A stretch of DNA of 33,088 bases from Bacteroidales bacterium (GCA_030630005.1 DAOVNY010000005.1:1-33088); one strand, 5' to 3'. Counted from the first letter of the stretch, positions 1-7,488 are shown. Program-made: numbers and translations. The notes: generated by a model not told the origin, from the letters alone.

Positions 1-612
1 AGGCATTACCCCAGATTAGTAAAATCAAATGCCATAGCAGGAGTTGAAATACATAGGAGAGTAGTTAAAAAATCTTTCGAAAAACATTTTCATTTTGATT
101 TATTAAACAAGAATAAAACTAAATTAGATATTACCGGTGAAGCTTATATTATTTCATCTTCTCATCAATTAATTTATAATATGATGATTGTTCAAATAAA
201 TGATGATGGATATTATCGTGGGATTATTCATTTACGGCAAATGTATGACTTATTATTACTTTCAAAAAATAAAAACACTCTTCAAATAATTCAGGAATAT
301 GGGCATTATTTTCATAAATTGAATATTTGTCTTGCTCTATCTTCAAAATTTATGGGTAATCCAAAGAATATAACTTTTGAAGAAAACAAAAAAACAAAAC
401 GCTATTTAGCTATATTATTCTTTTTTTATAAACATACTAAGCTTTTTAAAGCTTTCAGAATTGTGATTTATCTTGGATGGCGTTTTTTGAACTATTTTAT
501 ACAGATTGCACAATCTTTTTATAAAAAAGAAATGAGAATGTCACTTTATAATAGGCTAAGCAACCCTTCCTGGTATAAAAAACATCTGCTTTCGTATAAA
601 AAAATGAGTTAG
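1..612 (+). CDS. Nucleotidyltransferase-family protein, 3' part (5' end cut by window)
   Basis: The ORF track starts at the ATG at 181, but this frame is open without a stop from base 1, so that ATG is internal and the gene runs in from the left. About 203 residues are visible, ending in TAG. The upstream part contains AGVEIHRR, resembling the 'veiHw' strand of the uncharacterised nucleotidyltransferase family (NTP_transf_5 type). The later LRQMYDLLLL resembles the helix after the active site in that family, and the C-terminus is rich in Lys and aromatic residues. The catalytic Gly-Ser and paired Asp residues would lie in the missing N-terminal half, so activity cannot be judged. Such genes often sit in polysaccharide or peptide-modification loci in Bacteroidota, but the context here does not say which. 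The family call is by motif memory and tentative; that the gene is 5'-truncated by the window edge is certain. Confidence 0.6.
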   Translation, partial: RHYPRLVKSNAIAGVEIHRRVVKKSFEKHFHFDLLNKNKTKLDITGEAYIISSSHQLIYNMMIVQINDDGYYRGIIHLRQMYDLLLLSKNKNTLQIIQEYGHYFHKLNICLALSSKFMGNPKNITFEENKKTKRYLAILFFFYKHTKLFKAFRIVIYLGWRFLNYFIQIAQSFYKKEMRMSLYNRLSNPSWYKKHLLSYKKMS

Positions 613-659
613 ATAATTGTTGATTTGATAAACATGCATACTCCCTATAAGTAATTGCT

Positions 660-764
660 ACGGTACAACCACCTCCACCACTTGGTGGAAATCACGGATT
701 ATCAGGAGATCAGGAAGCACCAATTGAAAGCGGTTTATTTATTTTGCAGAAAAGCCGGTTTAAA
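660..764 (+). pseudogene. Decayed C-terminal tail of a Bacteroidota exported protein
   Basis: In the frame starting at 660 the DNA reads as a Pro-rich stretch followed by GGNHGLSGDQEAPIESGLFIL. This closely resembles the 'PP..GG..HG..GDQ.APIGSGL.IL' tail that ends many exported Bacteroidota proteins. An in-frame TAA lies at 648-650, no start codon precedes the motif, and the normal 'GlgYgikK' ending is replaced by unrelated sequence running into the repeat at 784. It is best read as a fossil of a gene once located here. Resemblance to the tail is from memory, so the call is moderate. Confidence 0.4.
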
Positions 765-783
765 CATTCAAAACTCAACATGC

Positions 784-858
784 AACGACCAAAGGGAGTC
801 CGTATGAAGCGAAGCAAATCCGTATGGATGGATATTCAACGATTAAAGGGAGAGTTCG
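784..858 (+). repeat. Dispersed intergenic repeat, left (variant) copy
   Basis: This stretch reads CAACGACCAAAGGGAGTCC, then CGTATG twice (separated by AAGCGAAGCAAATC), then GGATATTCAACGA and a partial second AAAGGGAG. It is the reverse-complement relative of the two units at 32843-32942 (CCAATGACCGAAGGGAATCC, GTATGGATATTCCA), with a few substitutions and an extra segment of about 24 bases inside the unit. It fills the gap between a decayed gene remnant and the ABC gene. The gap 613-928 holds nothing else I can support apart from the remnant at 660-764. Confidence 0.6.
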
Positions 859-928
859 TAATGATTTTTAATATTTCTGCTTTTAAATTGTTTATTGATT
901 GTTGAATGTTGCTTATTGAGTGTTTTTT

Positions 929-1852
929 CTAAATCCCAACATTTTCCTTAACTTTTGCAATAAAAATATCGTTCATAGAAGGGATAATCTCGTTTATCGA
1001 ATTTATTTTTACGTGAGGGACAAGAACTTTTATCAGATCATTTGAGCTTGCATTATCCGCAATTTTAATTTTCACTTTAGTGAAGCCGTTTTCTGAAGTC
1101 TGATCTTTTAATTCAAAATCATTATTTAATAATGAAAAAATATTTTCCTGATATCCTGAAAAAGTGATCTCAAAAGTATTTGATTTATATTGATTTTTAA
1201 TTTCATACATTTTCCCGTCAAGGATTTTTTTTGAGTTATTGATAAGTGCAATATGATCGCATAGTTCTTCTACAGAAGCCATATTATGAGTAGAGAAAAT
1301 TATGGTAGCTCCGTTTTTTCTCAGTTTCAAAATTTCATCTTTAATAAGATTAACATTTATAGGGTCGAAGCCACTGAACGGTTCATCAAAAATAAGTAGT
1401 TTAGGTTCGTGCAAAACAGTTACAATAAATTGTATTTTTTGCTGCATTCCTTTCGAAAGCTCCTCCACTTTTCGATTCCACCAGGGAAGAATATCAAATT
1501 TATCAAACCAGTATTTTAGTTTTTTTATAGCATCGTGTTTTTCAAGTCCTTTGAGTTGTGCGAGGTACAAAGCCTGTTCACCGACTTTCATTTTTTTGTA
1601 CAATCCTCTTTCTTCAGGAAGATATCCAATATCTTTAATATGTGAAGATGAAAGTTTTTTCCCTGAAAAATATAATTTACCGGTATCGGGTGCGGTGATC
1701 TGATTTATTATCCTGATAAATGTTGTTTTACCTGCTCCGTTTGGACCAAGCAATCCGAAGATGCTTTTTTCGGGAACTGAAATGCTAACATCATCAAGTG
1801 CTTTGTGATTAGCAAATTGTTTGCTTATATTGTTTGCTTTAAATAATTCCAT
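929..1852 (-). CDS. ABC transporter ATP-binding protein (NatA-like, ABC-2 type)
   Basis: This is the ATPase subunit of an ABC-2-type exporter and would bind ATP at the inner face of the cytoplasmic membrane with a separate permease. Visible motifs are Walker A GPNGAGKT (36-43), signature LSKGMQQK (132-139), Walker B LLIFDEP (152-158) and H-loop STH (His189). The Q-loop region reads YLPEERGLY, a form common in the NatA/DUF4162 group. A C-terminal domain of about 90 residues (215-307) fits DUF4162. The 307-residue length is normal. It starts 3 bases after the dnaJ stop, so it is very likely co-transcribed with grpE-dnaJ. The usual downstream permease gene is absent: the next sequence is non-coding and then a plus-strand gene. 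Substrate unknown. Confidence 0.9.
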   Translation of the reverse strand: MELFKANNISKQFANHKALDDVSISVPEKSIFGLLGPNGAGKTTFIRIINQITAPDTGKLYFSGKKLSSSHIKDIGYLPEERGLYKKMKVGEQALYLAQLKGLEKHDAIKKLKYWFDKFDILPWWNRKVEELSKGMQQKIQFIVTVLHEPKLLIFDEPFSGFDPINVNLIKDEILKLRKNGATIIFSTHNMASVEELCDHIALINNSKKILDGKMYEIKNQYKSNTFEITFSGYQENIFSLLNNDFELKDQTSENGFTKVKIKIADNASSNDLIKVLVPHVKINSINEIIPSMNDIFIAKVKENVGI

Positions 1853-1855
1853 AGG

Positions 1856-3016
1856 TTAACTAAAATATTCTCTCATTCTATCAAAGAAACTTTTGTCTTT
1901 GCTTGTAGGTTTTGGTTTGAAATTTTCGGACTTACCTAATTTTTCGAGTATTTCTTTTTCATCTCTCGAAAGGTTTTTTGGAGTCCACACATTAATATTT
2001 ACAAGCAGATCACCTCTTCCGTAAGAATTAATATCCGGCAATCCTTTTCCTTTCAACCTCAGTACTTTTCCTCCCTGAGTTCCGGGGGTAACTTTTATAC
2101 GCACTTTACCTTCTATTGTAGGAATCTCAATTGAAGATCCAAGTGCAGCATCGGTAAAACTGATAAATTTGCTATACAATAAATTTGAGCCGTCTCTTAC
2201 AAGTTCGGGATGATGTTCTTCTTCGATAAGCACTATCAAATCGCCGGGGACTCCGCCACGTGCTCCTGCATTACCTTTACCGCTGACAGAAAGCTGCATT
2301 CCTTCGGCTACTCCGGCAGGAATTTTCAGGGTAATTACTTCTTCGCCTTTTATTATTCCGTTACCCGCACATTCGTGACATTTTTCTGCAATTGTTTGTC
2401 CTTCGCCACCACAAGTGGGGCAAGTTGAGGAGGTCTGCATCTGACCAAGGAAAGTATTTGATATTCGGGTTACCTGACCTGTGCCATGGCATGTTGGACA
2501 AGTGCTGTATGAAGAACCTGCTCTGGCACCCGAACCATTACAACTTTTACATTCGACATATTTTCTGACTTTGATTTTCTTTTCTGCTCCTTTGGCAATT
2601 TCCTCAAGTGTTAGTTTTACTTTTACTCTAAGGTTCGATCCTCTGTTAACTCTTCTTCTTCGTCCTCCGTAAGAGCTTCCAAAACCACTAAATCCACCTC
2701 CGAAAGCACCGCCAAAAATATCTCCAAACTGACTGAAAATATCTTCCATCGACATGCCGCCGCCGCCAAAACCACCACCATTAGCTGCACCTTTCAATCC
2801 GGCATGACCAAACTGATCGTATCTGCTTCTTTTATTTGGATTGCTAAGTACCTCATAAGCTTCGGCTGCTTCCTTGAATTTATCTTCAGCTGTAGGATCA
2901 TTCGGGTTTTTATCAGGGTGATATTTTAATGCTTTCTTACGATATGCTTTTTTAATCTCTGCTTCACTTGCATTTTTCGAAACTTCCAGTATTTCGTAAT
3001 AATCTCTTTTTGACAT
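1856..3016 (-). CDS. dnaJ: Chaperone DnaJ (Hsp40)
   Basis: DnaJ is a cytoplasmic co-chaperone that delivers unfolded proteins to DnaK and stimulates its ATPase. The 386-residue protein has the full domain order: J domain with HPD at 33-35, Gly/Phe-rich linker at about 75-118, and a zinc-finger domain with all four CxxCxGxG repeats (CKSCNGSG 156, CPTCHGTG 173, CPTCGGEG 199, CHECAGNG 213). Two beta-sandwich substrate-binding domains follow, then a short basic/aromatic tail. It lies 28 bases downstream of grpE and 3 bases upstream of the ABC ATPase gene, on the same strand. dnaK is not in the window, so DnaJ and GrpE are encoded away from it. Confidence 0.98.
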   Translation of the reverse strand: MSKRDYYEILEVSKNASEAEIKKAYRKKALKYHPDKNPNDPTAEDKFKEAAEAYEVLSNPNKRSRYDQFGHAGLKGAANGGGFGGGGMSMEDIFSQFGDIFGGAFGGGFSGFGSSYGGRRRRVNRGSNLRVKVKLTLEEIAKGAEKKIKVRKYVECKSCNGSGARAGSSYSTCPTCHGTGQVTRISNTFLGQMQTSSTCPTCGGEGQTIAEKCHECAGNGIIKGEEVITLKIPAGVAEGMQLSVSGKGNAGARGGVPGDLIVLIEEEHHPELVRDGSNLLYSKFISFTDAALGSSIEIPTIEGKVRIKVTPGTQGGKVLRLKGKGLPDINSYGRGDLLVNINVWTPKNLSRDEKEILEKLGKSENFKPKPTSKDKSFFDRMREYFS

Positions 3017-3044
3017 GTCGAATTATTTAGTCGAATTCTTCTGT

Positions 3045-3662
3045 TTATTTTCCTATAATAACTTTTGAATACCTGATAACTTTCCCTTCAAGTAAATAAC
3101 CTTTCTCAATTTCATCAATAACTTTACCTTTCATGCTCTTTTTGGGAGCAGGTATTTGAGTTATTGCTTCATGAAAATCAGTATCAAACTCCTTACCAAT
3201 TGCTTCTATTTGTTCCATGCCTCTGTTTTTTAAGGCTGTCATTAGCTTATTGTAAATAAGTTTGATACCGTCTATCGTATTATCGTTTTTTTCGGTTTCA
3301 TTCAAAGAATTCATTGCTCTTTCAAAATCATCAAGAACAGGAAGTAAAGAAATAATAACATCTTTAGAAGCAGTTTTTCTTAAATCTTCCTTTTCTTTTA
3401 AAGATCTTTTTCTAAAATTATCAAATTCAGAATATAATCGAATGAATTTATTGTTTAGCTCGTTATTTTTTTCTTTTAGTTCTTTAATTTCCTTATTTAA
3501 TTTTTTCTCCTTACTCTCACTTTTCTTTACAGTTTTTTTGCTTTTTGCTTTTTTTGAGGAAGATTTTTTTTCGCTTGTTTTGCCTTTTTCTTCTTGCTTA
3601 GTTTTATCAGCTTTATTTTCTTGTTCCAAACCTTCCTTCGCAATCTTTTTATCTTCTGCCAT
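3045..3662 (-). CDS. grpE: Nucleotide exchange factor GrpE
   Basis: GrpE releases ADP from DnaK and resets the chaperone cycle in the cytoplasm. The 205-residue protein has a low-complexity Lys/Glu/Ser N-terminal extension (about 1-50), a long coiled coil (about 50-95, with FIRLYSEFDNFRKR at its end), and the C-terminal beta domain. The C-terminus has EAITQIPAPKKSMKGKVIDE and GYLLEGKVIRYSKVIIG, typical GrpE strands. The charged extension is longer than in E. coli GrpE but common in Bacteroidota. It is the first gene of the grpE-dnaJ-ABC unit. The 269-base upstream gap carries a candidate operator (3755-3765) and tandem repeats (3881-3920). Confidence 0.96.
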   Translation of the reverse strand: MAEDKKIAKEGLEQENKADKTKQEEKGKTSEKKSSSKKAKSKKTVKKSESKEKKLNKEIKELKEKNNELNNKFIRLYSEFDNFRKRSLKEKEDLRKTASKDVIISLLPVLDDFERAMNSLNETEKNDNTIDGIKLIYNKLMTALKNRGMEQIEAIGKEFDTDFHEAITQIPAPKKSMKGKVIDEIEKGYLLEGKVIRYSKVIIGK

Positions 3663-3754
3663 ATTTATTATTCATTAGAAAAAATTCATAATTATTATTT
3701 CTTTTATTTGAAATAAATAATGCCAAACAAATAATTTGCCAAGTGTACAATTAC

Positions 3755-3765
3755 GACAAATTGTC
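3755..3765. promoter_or_regulatory. Inverted repeat GACAA-A-TTGTC upstream of grpE, candidate heat-shock operator
   Basis: A perfect 5-base inverted repeat around one central A lies about 95 bases upstream of the grpE start. An imperfect 7-base dyad (TGCCAAA/TTTGCCA, one mismatch) sits next to it at 3721-3741. No CIRCE element (TTAGCACTC-N9-GAGTGCTAA) is present. Position before a chaperone unit suggests stress regulation, but the binding protein is unknown and the short arms could be chance. Confidence 0.35.
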
Positions 3766-3880
3766 AGAGGGAAAGTATTAAAATTTTTGTAACTGATCAG
3801 TGATTAAATTAATACTTAAAATTTCTTAAAAAATATTATTGAATTGGGAAATAGGGAATAACTCCATACATTCTCTATCA

Positions 3881-3920
3881 ATTACAACCAATTACAATGA
3901 ATTACAACCAATTACTATCA
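3881..3920. repeat. 10-bp tandem repeat, ATTACAACCA type, four imperfect units
   Basis: Four consecutive 10-base units read ATTACAACCA, ATTACAATGA, ATTACAACCA, ATTACTATCA. Units 1 and 3 are identical; the others differ at two or three positions. It ends 11 bases before the murA stop codon, in the gap between murA and grpE. It has no coding potential and is probably a slippage-type intergenic repeat. Confidence 0.7.
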
Positions 3921-3931
3921 CTCATATACCC

Positions 3932-5236
3932 TTATTTTCTATAAATTTCAGCACCAATATTTCTTAATCTTTCATCAATATTTTGATATCCGCGGTCAAT
4001 TTGTTCGATGTTATGGATAATGCTGGTTCCTTCGGCAGAAAGAGCCGCAATAAGCAGTGCAACTCCGGCACGAATATCAGGCGAAACCATTTCTATTGCT
4101 TTAAGAGGATATTTGCGATTTAGTCCTATAACTGTTGCTCTGTGTGGATCACATAGAATGATTTGTGCACCCATATCAATAAGTTTATCAACAAAAAACA
4201 AGCGGCTTTCAAACATTTTCTGATGAATTAAAACACTGCCTTTTGCCTGAGTTGCAACAACTAATATTATACTTATCAGATCGGGGGTAAAGCCAGGCCA
4301 TGGAGCATCGGCAACTGTCATTATTGAACCGTCCATAAATGTTTCAACTTCATATTCTTCTTGTTCGGGAATAAACAGTTCATTATCCTTTTTCTCGATT
4401 TTTATCCCCATTCTTTTAAAAATATCAGGAATTATCCCCAGACTGTTAAAGTCAATGTTTTTAATAGTGATCTCCGATTGAGTCATGGCAGCCAGTCCAA
4501 TAAAACTTCCGACTTCAATCATATCTGACATTAATTCGTGATTGCATCCGTTAAGATGATCAACGCCATCAATCGTTAATAAATTTGAACCGATACCATA
4601 GATTTTTGCTCCCATTTTGGTGAGCATTTTACAGAGTTGCACTAAATACGGTTCGCAGGCAGCATTAAAAATTGTTGTCCTGCCTTTTGCCATTATTGCA
4701 GTCATCAGAATATTAGCAGTTCCGGTAACCGAAGCTTCGTCAAGAAGCATATATGTTCCCTTTAGTTGTGAGGCATCAACTTTATAAAATGTATTGTTTT
4801 TATCTGAAGTAAATTTTGCTCCGAGTTTTTGTAATCCAATGAAATGTGTGTCCAGGCGACGTCTGCCTATCTTGTCACCGCCGGGGTGGGAGATATATCC
4901 TTTTCCAAACCTTGCCAATAATGGTCCTAATATCATTATTGATCCACGAAGAGAAGCACCTTCTTTTTTGAATTCAGGGGATCTTAAATATTCAAGATCA
5001 ATATTATCAGCTTGAAAATCGTATTCATGACCTCCTTTTTTTTCTACTTTAACGCCAAGTTCCCTTAGAATATTTATTAATTTATTAACATCCTGTATAT
5101 TAGGAATGTTTTTGATGTTAATTTTTTTGGATGTGAGCAGTGTGGCACAAAGAATTTGGAGAGCTTCATTTTTAGCTCCCTGAGGAGTAATTTCACCCTT
5201 TAGTTTTTTACCACCTGTGATTTCAAAAATACTCAT
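3932..5236 (-). CDS. murA: UDP-N-acetylglucosamine 1-carboxyvinyltransferase MurA (Cys-to-Asp form)
   Basis: MurA transfers enolpyruvate from PEP to UDP-GlcNAc, the first committed step of peptidoglycan precursor synthesis, in the cytoplasm. The 434-residue protein is full length with the two-domain EPSP-synthase-like fold. It shows PQGAKNE near residue 20 (substrate-binding Lys/Asn), ASLRGSIMILGP near 95-104 and DAPWPGFTPD carrying the conserved catalytic Asp. The catalytic loop reads PGGDKIGRRRLD, with Asp121 where E. coli has Cys115. That replacement is known from other bacteria to keep activity while blocking covalent inhibition by fosfomycin. The gene is 44 bases downstream of DUF4290 and probably shares its promoter. 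Confidence 0.97.
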   Translation of the reverse strand: MSIFEITGGKKLKGEITPQGAKNEALQILCATLLTSKKINIKNIPNIQDVNKLINILRELGVKVEKKGGHEYDFQADNIDLEYLRSPEFKKEGASLRGSIMILGPLLARFGKGYISHPGGDKIGRRRLDTHFIGLQKLGAKFTSDKNNTFYKVDASQLKGTYMLLDEASVTGTANILMTAIMAKGRTTIFNAACEPYLVQLCKMLTKMGAKIYGIGSNLLTIDGVDHLNGCNHELMSDMIEVGSFIGLAAMTQSEITIKNIDFNSLGIIPDIFKRMGIKIEKKDNELFIPEQEEYEVETFMDGSIMTVADAPWPGFTPDLISIILVVATQAKGSVLIHQKMFESRLFFVDKLIDMGAQIILCDPHRATVIGLNRKYPLKAIEMVSPDIRAGVALLIAALSAEGTSIIHNIEQIDRGYQNIDERLRNIGAEIYRK

Positions 5237-5280
5237 GCTCTTATTTTATGTCAAAAGTAAGAAAATGAATTAAACCCTGT

Positions 5281-5910
5281 TTATGATATTCTTCTTCGAG
5301 GTTTATAACTACCGTTTGATGGATTGTTTCTTGGGTTTGTTGTTCTTCTTTTTCTTGTTTTGAAAAGAATTTCGCCGGTTGAACTTAATTCGTATTGATC
5401 AGGATTAATTTGGTTTTTTGATAAGAGAGAAATATGATCTTTTATCATTTCGTCTTGAACCGAATTTCTGTTCCATAATAAATATGATTTTTTCAGATGA
5501 TTAGCCAAGAAATTGATGAGTGCAACTTTTTCCGGACCTTCTTCATATTCAGTAGCTTTCTCAAGCATTTTAACAATATTATTACCATAATGTTTAAAGC
5601 GAATATTGTTTTCTGAATATTTGAGCCTTTCGGGTTTTGTTTTTGATAATTCTTTTGGTGGTTTTGGAAATAGGGAGTCCACATCAAGTTTAAAATCTGA
5701 GATTACATGTAAATGATCCCATAATTTATGTCTGTAATCAGTTGAATCATAAATATTGGGGTTTGATTTTGCCATGATGTCAATGATAAGATGAGCAATT
5801 TTTGTGCGTTCATCTTTGTCTTTTTCTTCCATTGCCCAAGAAGCCATTTTTTGAACATTTCTTCCATATTCTGGAATGATCAGTTTTTTTCGTGCGGTGT
5901 TATATTCCAT
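5281..5910 (-). CDS. DUF4290 family protein of unknown function
   Basis: The 209-residue protein matches what I recall of DUF4290, a family found next to murA in Bacteroidota. It starts MEYNTARKKLIIPEYGRN, has WDHLHVISDF near residue 70, a conserved-looking helical core (KHYGNNIVKMLEKA), and a very basic Arg/Lys/Asn tail. No signal peptide or membrane segment is visible, so it is probably cytoplasmic; the basic tail might bind nucleic acid or a polyanion, but this is a guess. It precedes murA on the same strand behind a strong consensus promoter at 6044-6074. The conserved pairing suggests a link to envelope synthesis, but no function is established that I can name. Confidence 0.85.
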   Translation of the reverse strand: MEYNTARKKLIIPEYGRNVQKMASWAMEEKDKDERTKIAHLIIDIMAKSNPNIYDSTDYRHKLWDHLHVISDFKLDVDSLFPKPPKELSKTKPERLKYSENNIRFKHYGNNIVKMLEKATEYEEGPEKVALINFLANHLKKSYLLWNRNSVQDEMIKDHISLLSKNQINPDQYELSSTGEILFKTRKRRTTNPRNNPSNGSYKPRRRIS

Positions 5911-6043
5911 CGGTTTATCTGTTTGTAAAAGCTTATTTGCTTGATTTTTTTTTATTGGTAAATGTCATATTTATTATTCTGGTAGTTTTTTTCTCCATAA
6001 CCAGGTTAGGAGTTATTTATAAAGTTTTTCCCGGAATTAACTG

Positions 6044-6074
6044 CAAAGTTAATAAAATTAATTTGAAGAACAAA
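6044..6074 (-). promoter_or_regulatory. Bacteroidota-type promoter for DUF4290-murA
   Basis: On the minus strand a TTTG (6074-6071) is followed, after exactly 19 bases, by TAACTTTG (6051-6044), matching the Bacteroidota housekeeping consensus TTTG-N19-TAnnTTTG. Transcription would begin near 6037, giving a leader of about 127 bases before DUF4290. The spacer and -33 box overlap the hairpin at 6056-6080. Confidence 0.7.
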
Positions 6075-6080
6075 TTAATT
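6054..6080 (-). terminator. Hairpin with T-rich tail, likely end of the M23-merR transcript
   Basis: A perfect 10-base inverted repeat AATTAATTTG / CAAATTAATT (6056-6065 and 6071-6080) has a 5-base loop. On the minus strand it is followed by TTATT, extending the T-rich run at its 3' side. It lies about 60 bases past the merR stop, in the right place for a rho-independent terminator. The stem is AT-only and so weak; it may instead be an operator, since it covers the next unit's -33 box. Confidence 0.45.
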
Positions 6081-6138
6081 AATTGATTTTTATTTTGGAT
6101 TTATAATATTTTTGATATTTCCCTTATTTCCCGTAATT

Positions 6139-6456
6139 CTATAACTGCTTTTTCAGATCAAGCAAAAATTCTTTCATAGATTTCAAAGATTTTACAATTT
6201 CTATATTTTTCACAGTATCTTCTTTGTTTTCTGTAAGTTTTGTTTTTGCTCCGTTAAGAGTATAGCCTCTTTCTTTTACAAGATGATAAATAATATGGAA
6301 ATTATTAACATCAATTTGCGTAAATAATCTGTTACCTTTTTTATTTTTTTTGGGTTTTATTACATCAAATTCTTTTTCCCAAAAACGAATTAATGATGTA
6401 TTTACATCAAACATTTTTGAAACTTCGCCGATAGTATAATAAAGTTTTTCAGTCAC
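6139..6456 (-). CDS. Short MerR-family transcriptional regulator
   Basis: The 105-residue protein carries an N-terminal MerR winged-helix domain: YYTIGEVSKMFDVNTSLIRFW, EKEFDVIKPKKNKKGNRLF, and YHLVKERGYTLNGAKTKL. The remainder is a short helix, likely for dimerisation. There is no effector-binding domain and no cysteine metal site, so it resembles the minimal MerR proteins common in Bacteroidota rather than a metal or drug sensor. It starts 9 bases after the M23 peptidase stop and is probably co-transcribed with it from the promoter at 7489-7519. Its targets are unknown. Confidence 0.9.
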   Translation of the reverse strand: MTEKLYYTIGEVSKMFDVNTSLIRFWEKEFDVIKPKKNKKGNRLFTQIDVNNFHIIYHLVKERGYTLNGAKTKLTENKEDTVKNIEIVKSLKSMKEFLLDLKKQL

Positions 6457-6465
6457 TTTTATTTA

Positions 6466-7437
6466 TTAATCCATTGATTGAGAGGGCAGTATTGAAAGCT
6501 CCAACATTTTTTCGTATTCTTCAGGTGTAAGATCGTTAAAGAAATAATGTATTGGATCTACAGTTTTACGATCTTTTTGAACCTCATAATGTAAGTGAGG
6601 AGCGGTAGATTTTCCGGTATTTCCAACAGTAGCTATTAGTTGCCCTCTTTTTACTTCTTGCCCTCTTTTTACTTTAAATTCGTGAATATGAGAATAAAGT
6701 GTGCGATATCCGTATCCATGATCAATGATCAAAATATTACCATAACCTCTTCTCGAATGTCGTAAATATTTGACAACTCCGTTTCCTGTTGCGTATATTT
6801 CGGTGCCTATTGGTGCAGAAAAATCAACTCCGGAATGGAATTTCTTGACCTTATAAAAAGGATCGGTACGATAACCGTAATACGAAGAAATTCTTTTCAG
6901 ATCGATGTTACTGACCGGCTGAATTGCAGGAATACAAGCAAGCATTTCGGTTTTATTTTTAGCCATATTAAAAACCTCGTCAAAAGATTTTGATTGTATA
7001 TAAAGCTGACTTGTAATTTTATCAAGTTTTTTTGTAGTCTCAATAATTAATTCTGAATTTCTAAATCCGTCAAGTTTTGCATACCTGTCAGCTCCACCAT
7101 ATCCGGCTTTTCTGATTGAACTTGGAATAGGTTCGGCTTCAAAGATAACCCTGTAAATATTATCATCCCTATTTTGAATATCAGCCAAAACTGCTGATAT
7201 ATTATCAATTTGATCGTTTAAAATACTATATTGAAATTTCCATTGTTCAATTTCTCTTTTTTGCATTCTTTCTTTGGGGGATTCGAGAAAATTATAAGCA
7301 ATCATTACAACAACAAAGGCAAAAACTAAAGTAGTTGCAATAAAAGAAAATATTTTTATCAGCCAGGTTTTTGTAGATATCTTTACTTTATCATAAGATA
7401 AAGTCCGTGGATTGTATTTATATTTGGTTTTTGGCAT
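6466..7437 (-). CDS. Membrane-anchored M23 (LytM-type) peptidase
   Basis: This is a zinc metallopeptidase expected to cut peptidoglycan cross-bridges in the periplasm, or to activate amidases. With the start moved to the ATG at 7437 it has 323 residues: a basic N-terminus, one membrane segment (about 25-47), a coiled region (about 55-150) and a C-terminal M23 domain. The zinc and catalytic residues are all present: His201 and Asp205 (HSGVD), His250 (YSHIH), and His281/His283 (HLH). The ORF track starts at a TTG 33 bases upstream (MYVLFCLFEYL); I prefer the ATG because MPKTKYKYNPRTLSYDKV is the usual N-terminus of these Bacteroidota proteins. It is divergent from alaS and followed by merR. Confidence 0.95.
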   Translation of the reverse strand: MPKTKYKYNPRTLSYDKVKISTKTWLIKIFSFIATTLVFAFVVVMIAYNFLESPKERMQKREIEQWKFQYSILNDQIDNISAVLADIQNRDDNIYRVIFEAEPIPSSIRKAGYGGADRYAKLDGFRNSELIIETTKKLDKITSQLYIQSKSFDEVFNMAKNKTEMLACIPAIQPVSNIDLKRISSYYGYRTDPFYKVKKFHSGVDFSAPIGTEIYATGNGVVKYLRHSRRGYGNILIIDHGYGYRTLYSHIHEFKVKRGQEVKRGQLIATVGNTGKSTAPHLHYEVQKDRKTVDPIHYFFNDLTPEEYEKMLELSILPSQSMD

Positions 7438-7488
7438 AAGATATTCAAAAAGACAAAAAAGTACATACAATTATTGCATGAACAAATG

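Noticed and set aside
181-612. ORF beginning at the ATG at 181 as a complete 143-residue gene
   Set aside because: The same frame is open from base 1 and the family resemblance extends upstream, so this is the 3' part of a longer gene.
1302-1703. Plus-strand 133-residue ORF inside the ABC gene
   Set aside because: It is antisense to well-conserved ATPase sequence; treated as a shadow, as are the other ORF-track lines antisense or out of frame to named genes.
5892-6086. Plus-strand 64-residue ORF before DUF4290
   Set aside because: A hydrophobic, low-complexity frame with no homologue recognised; it covers the murA-unit promoter and looks like chance.
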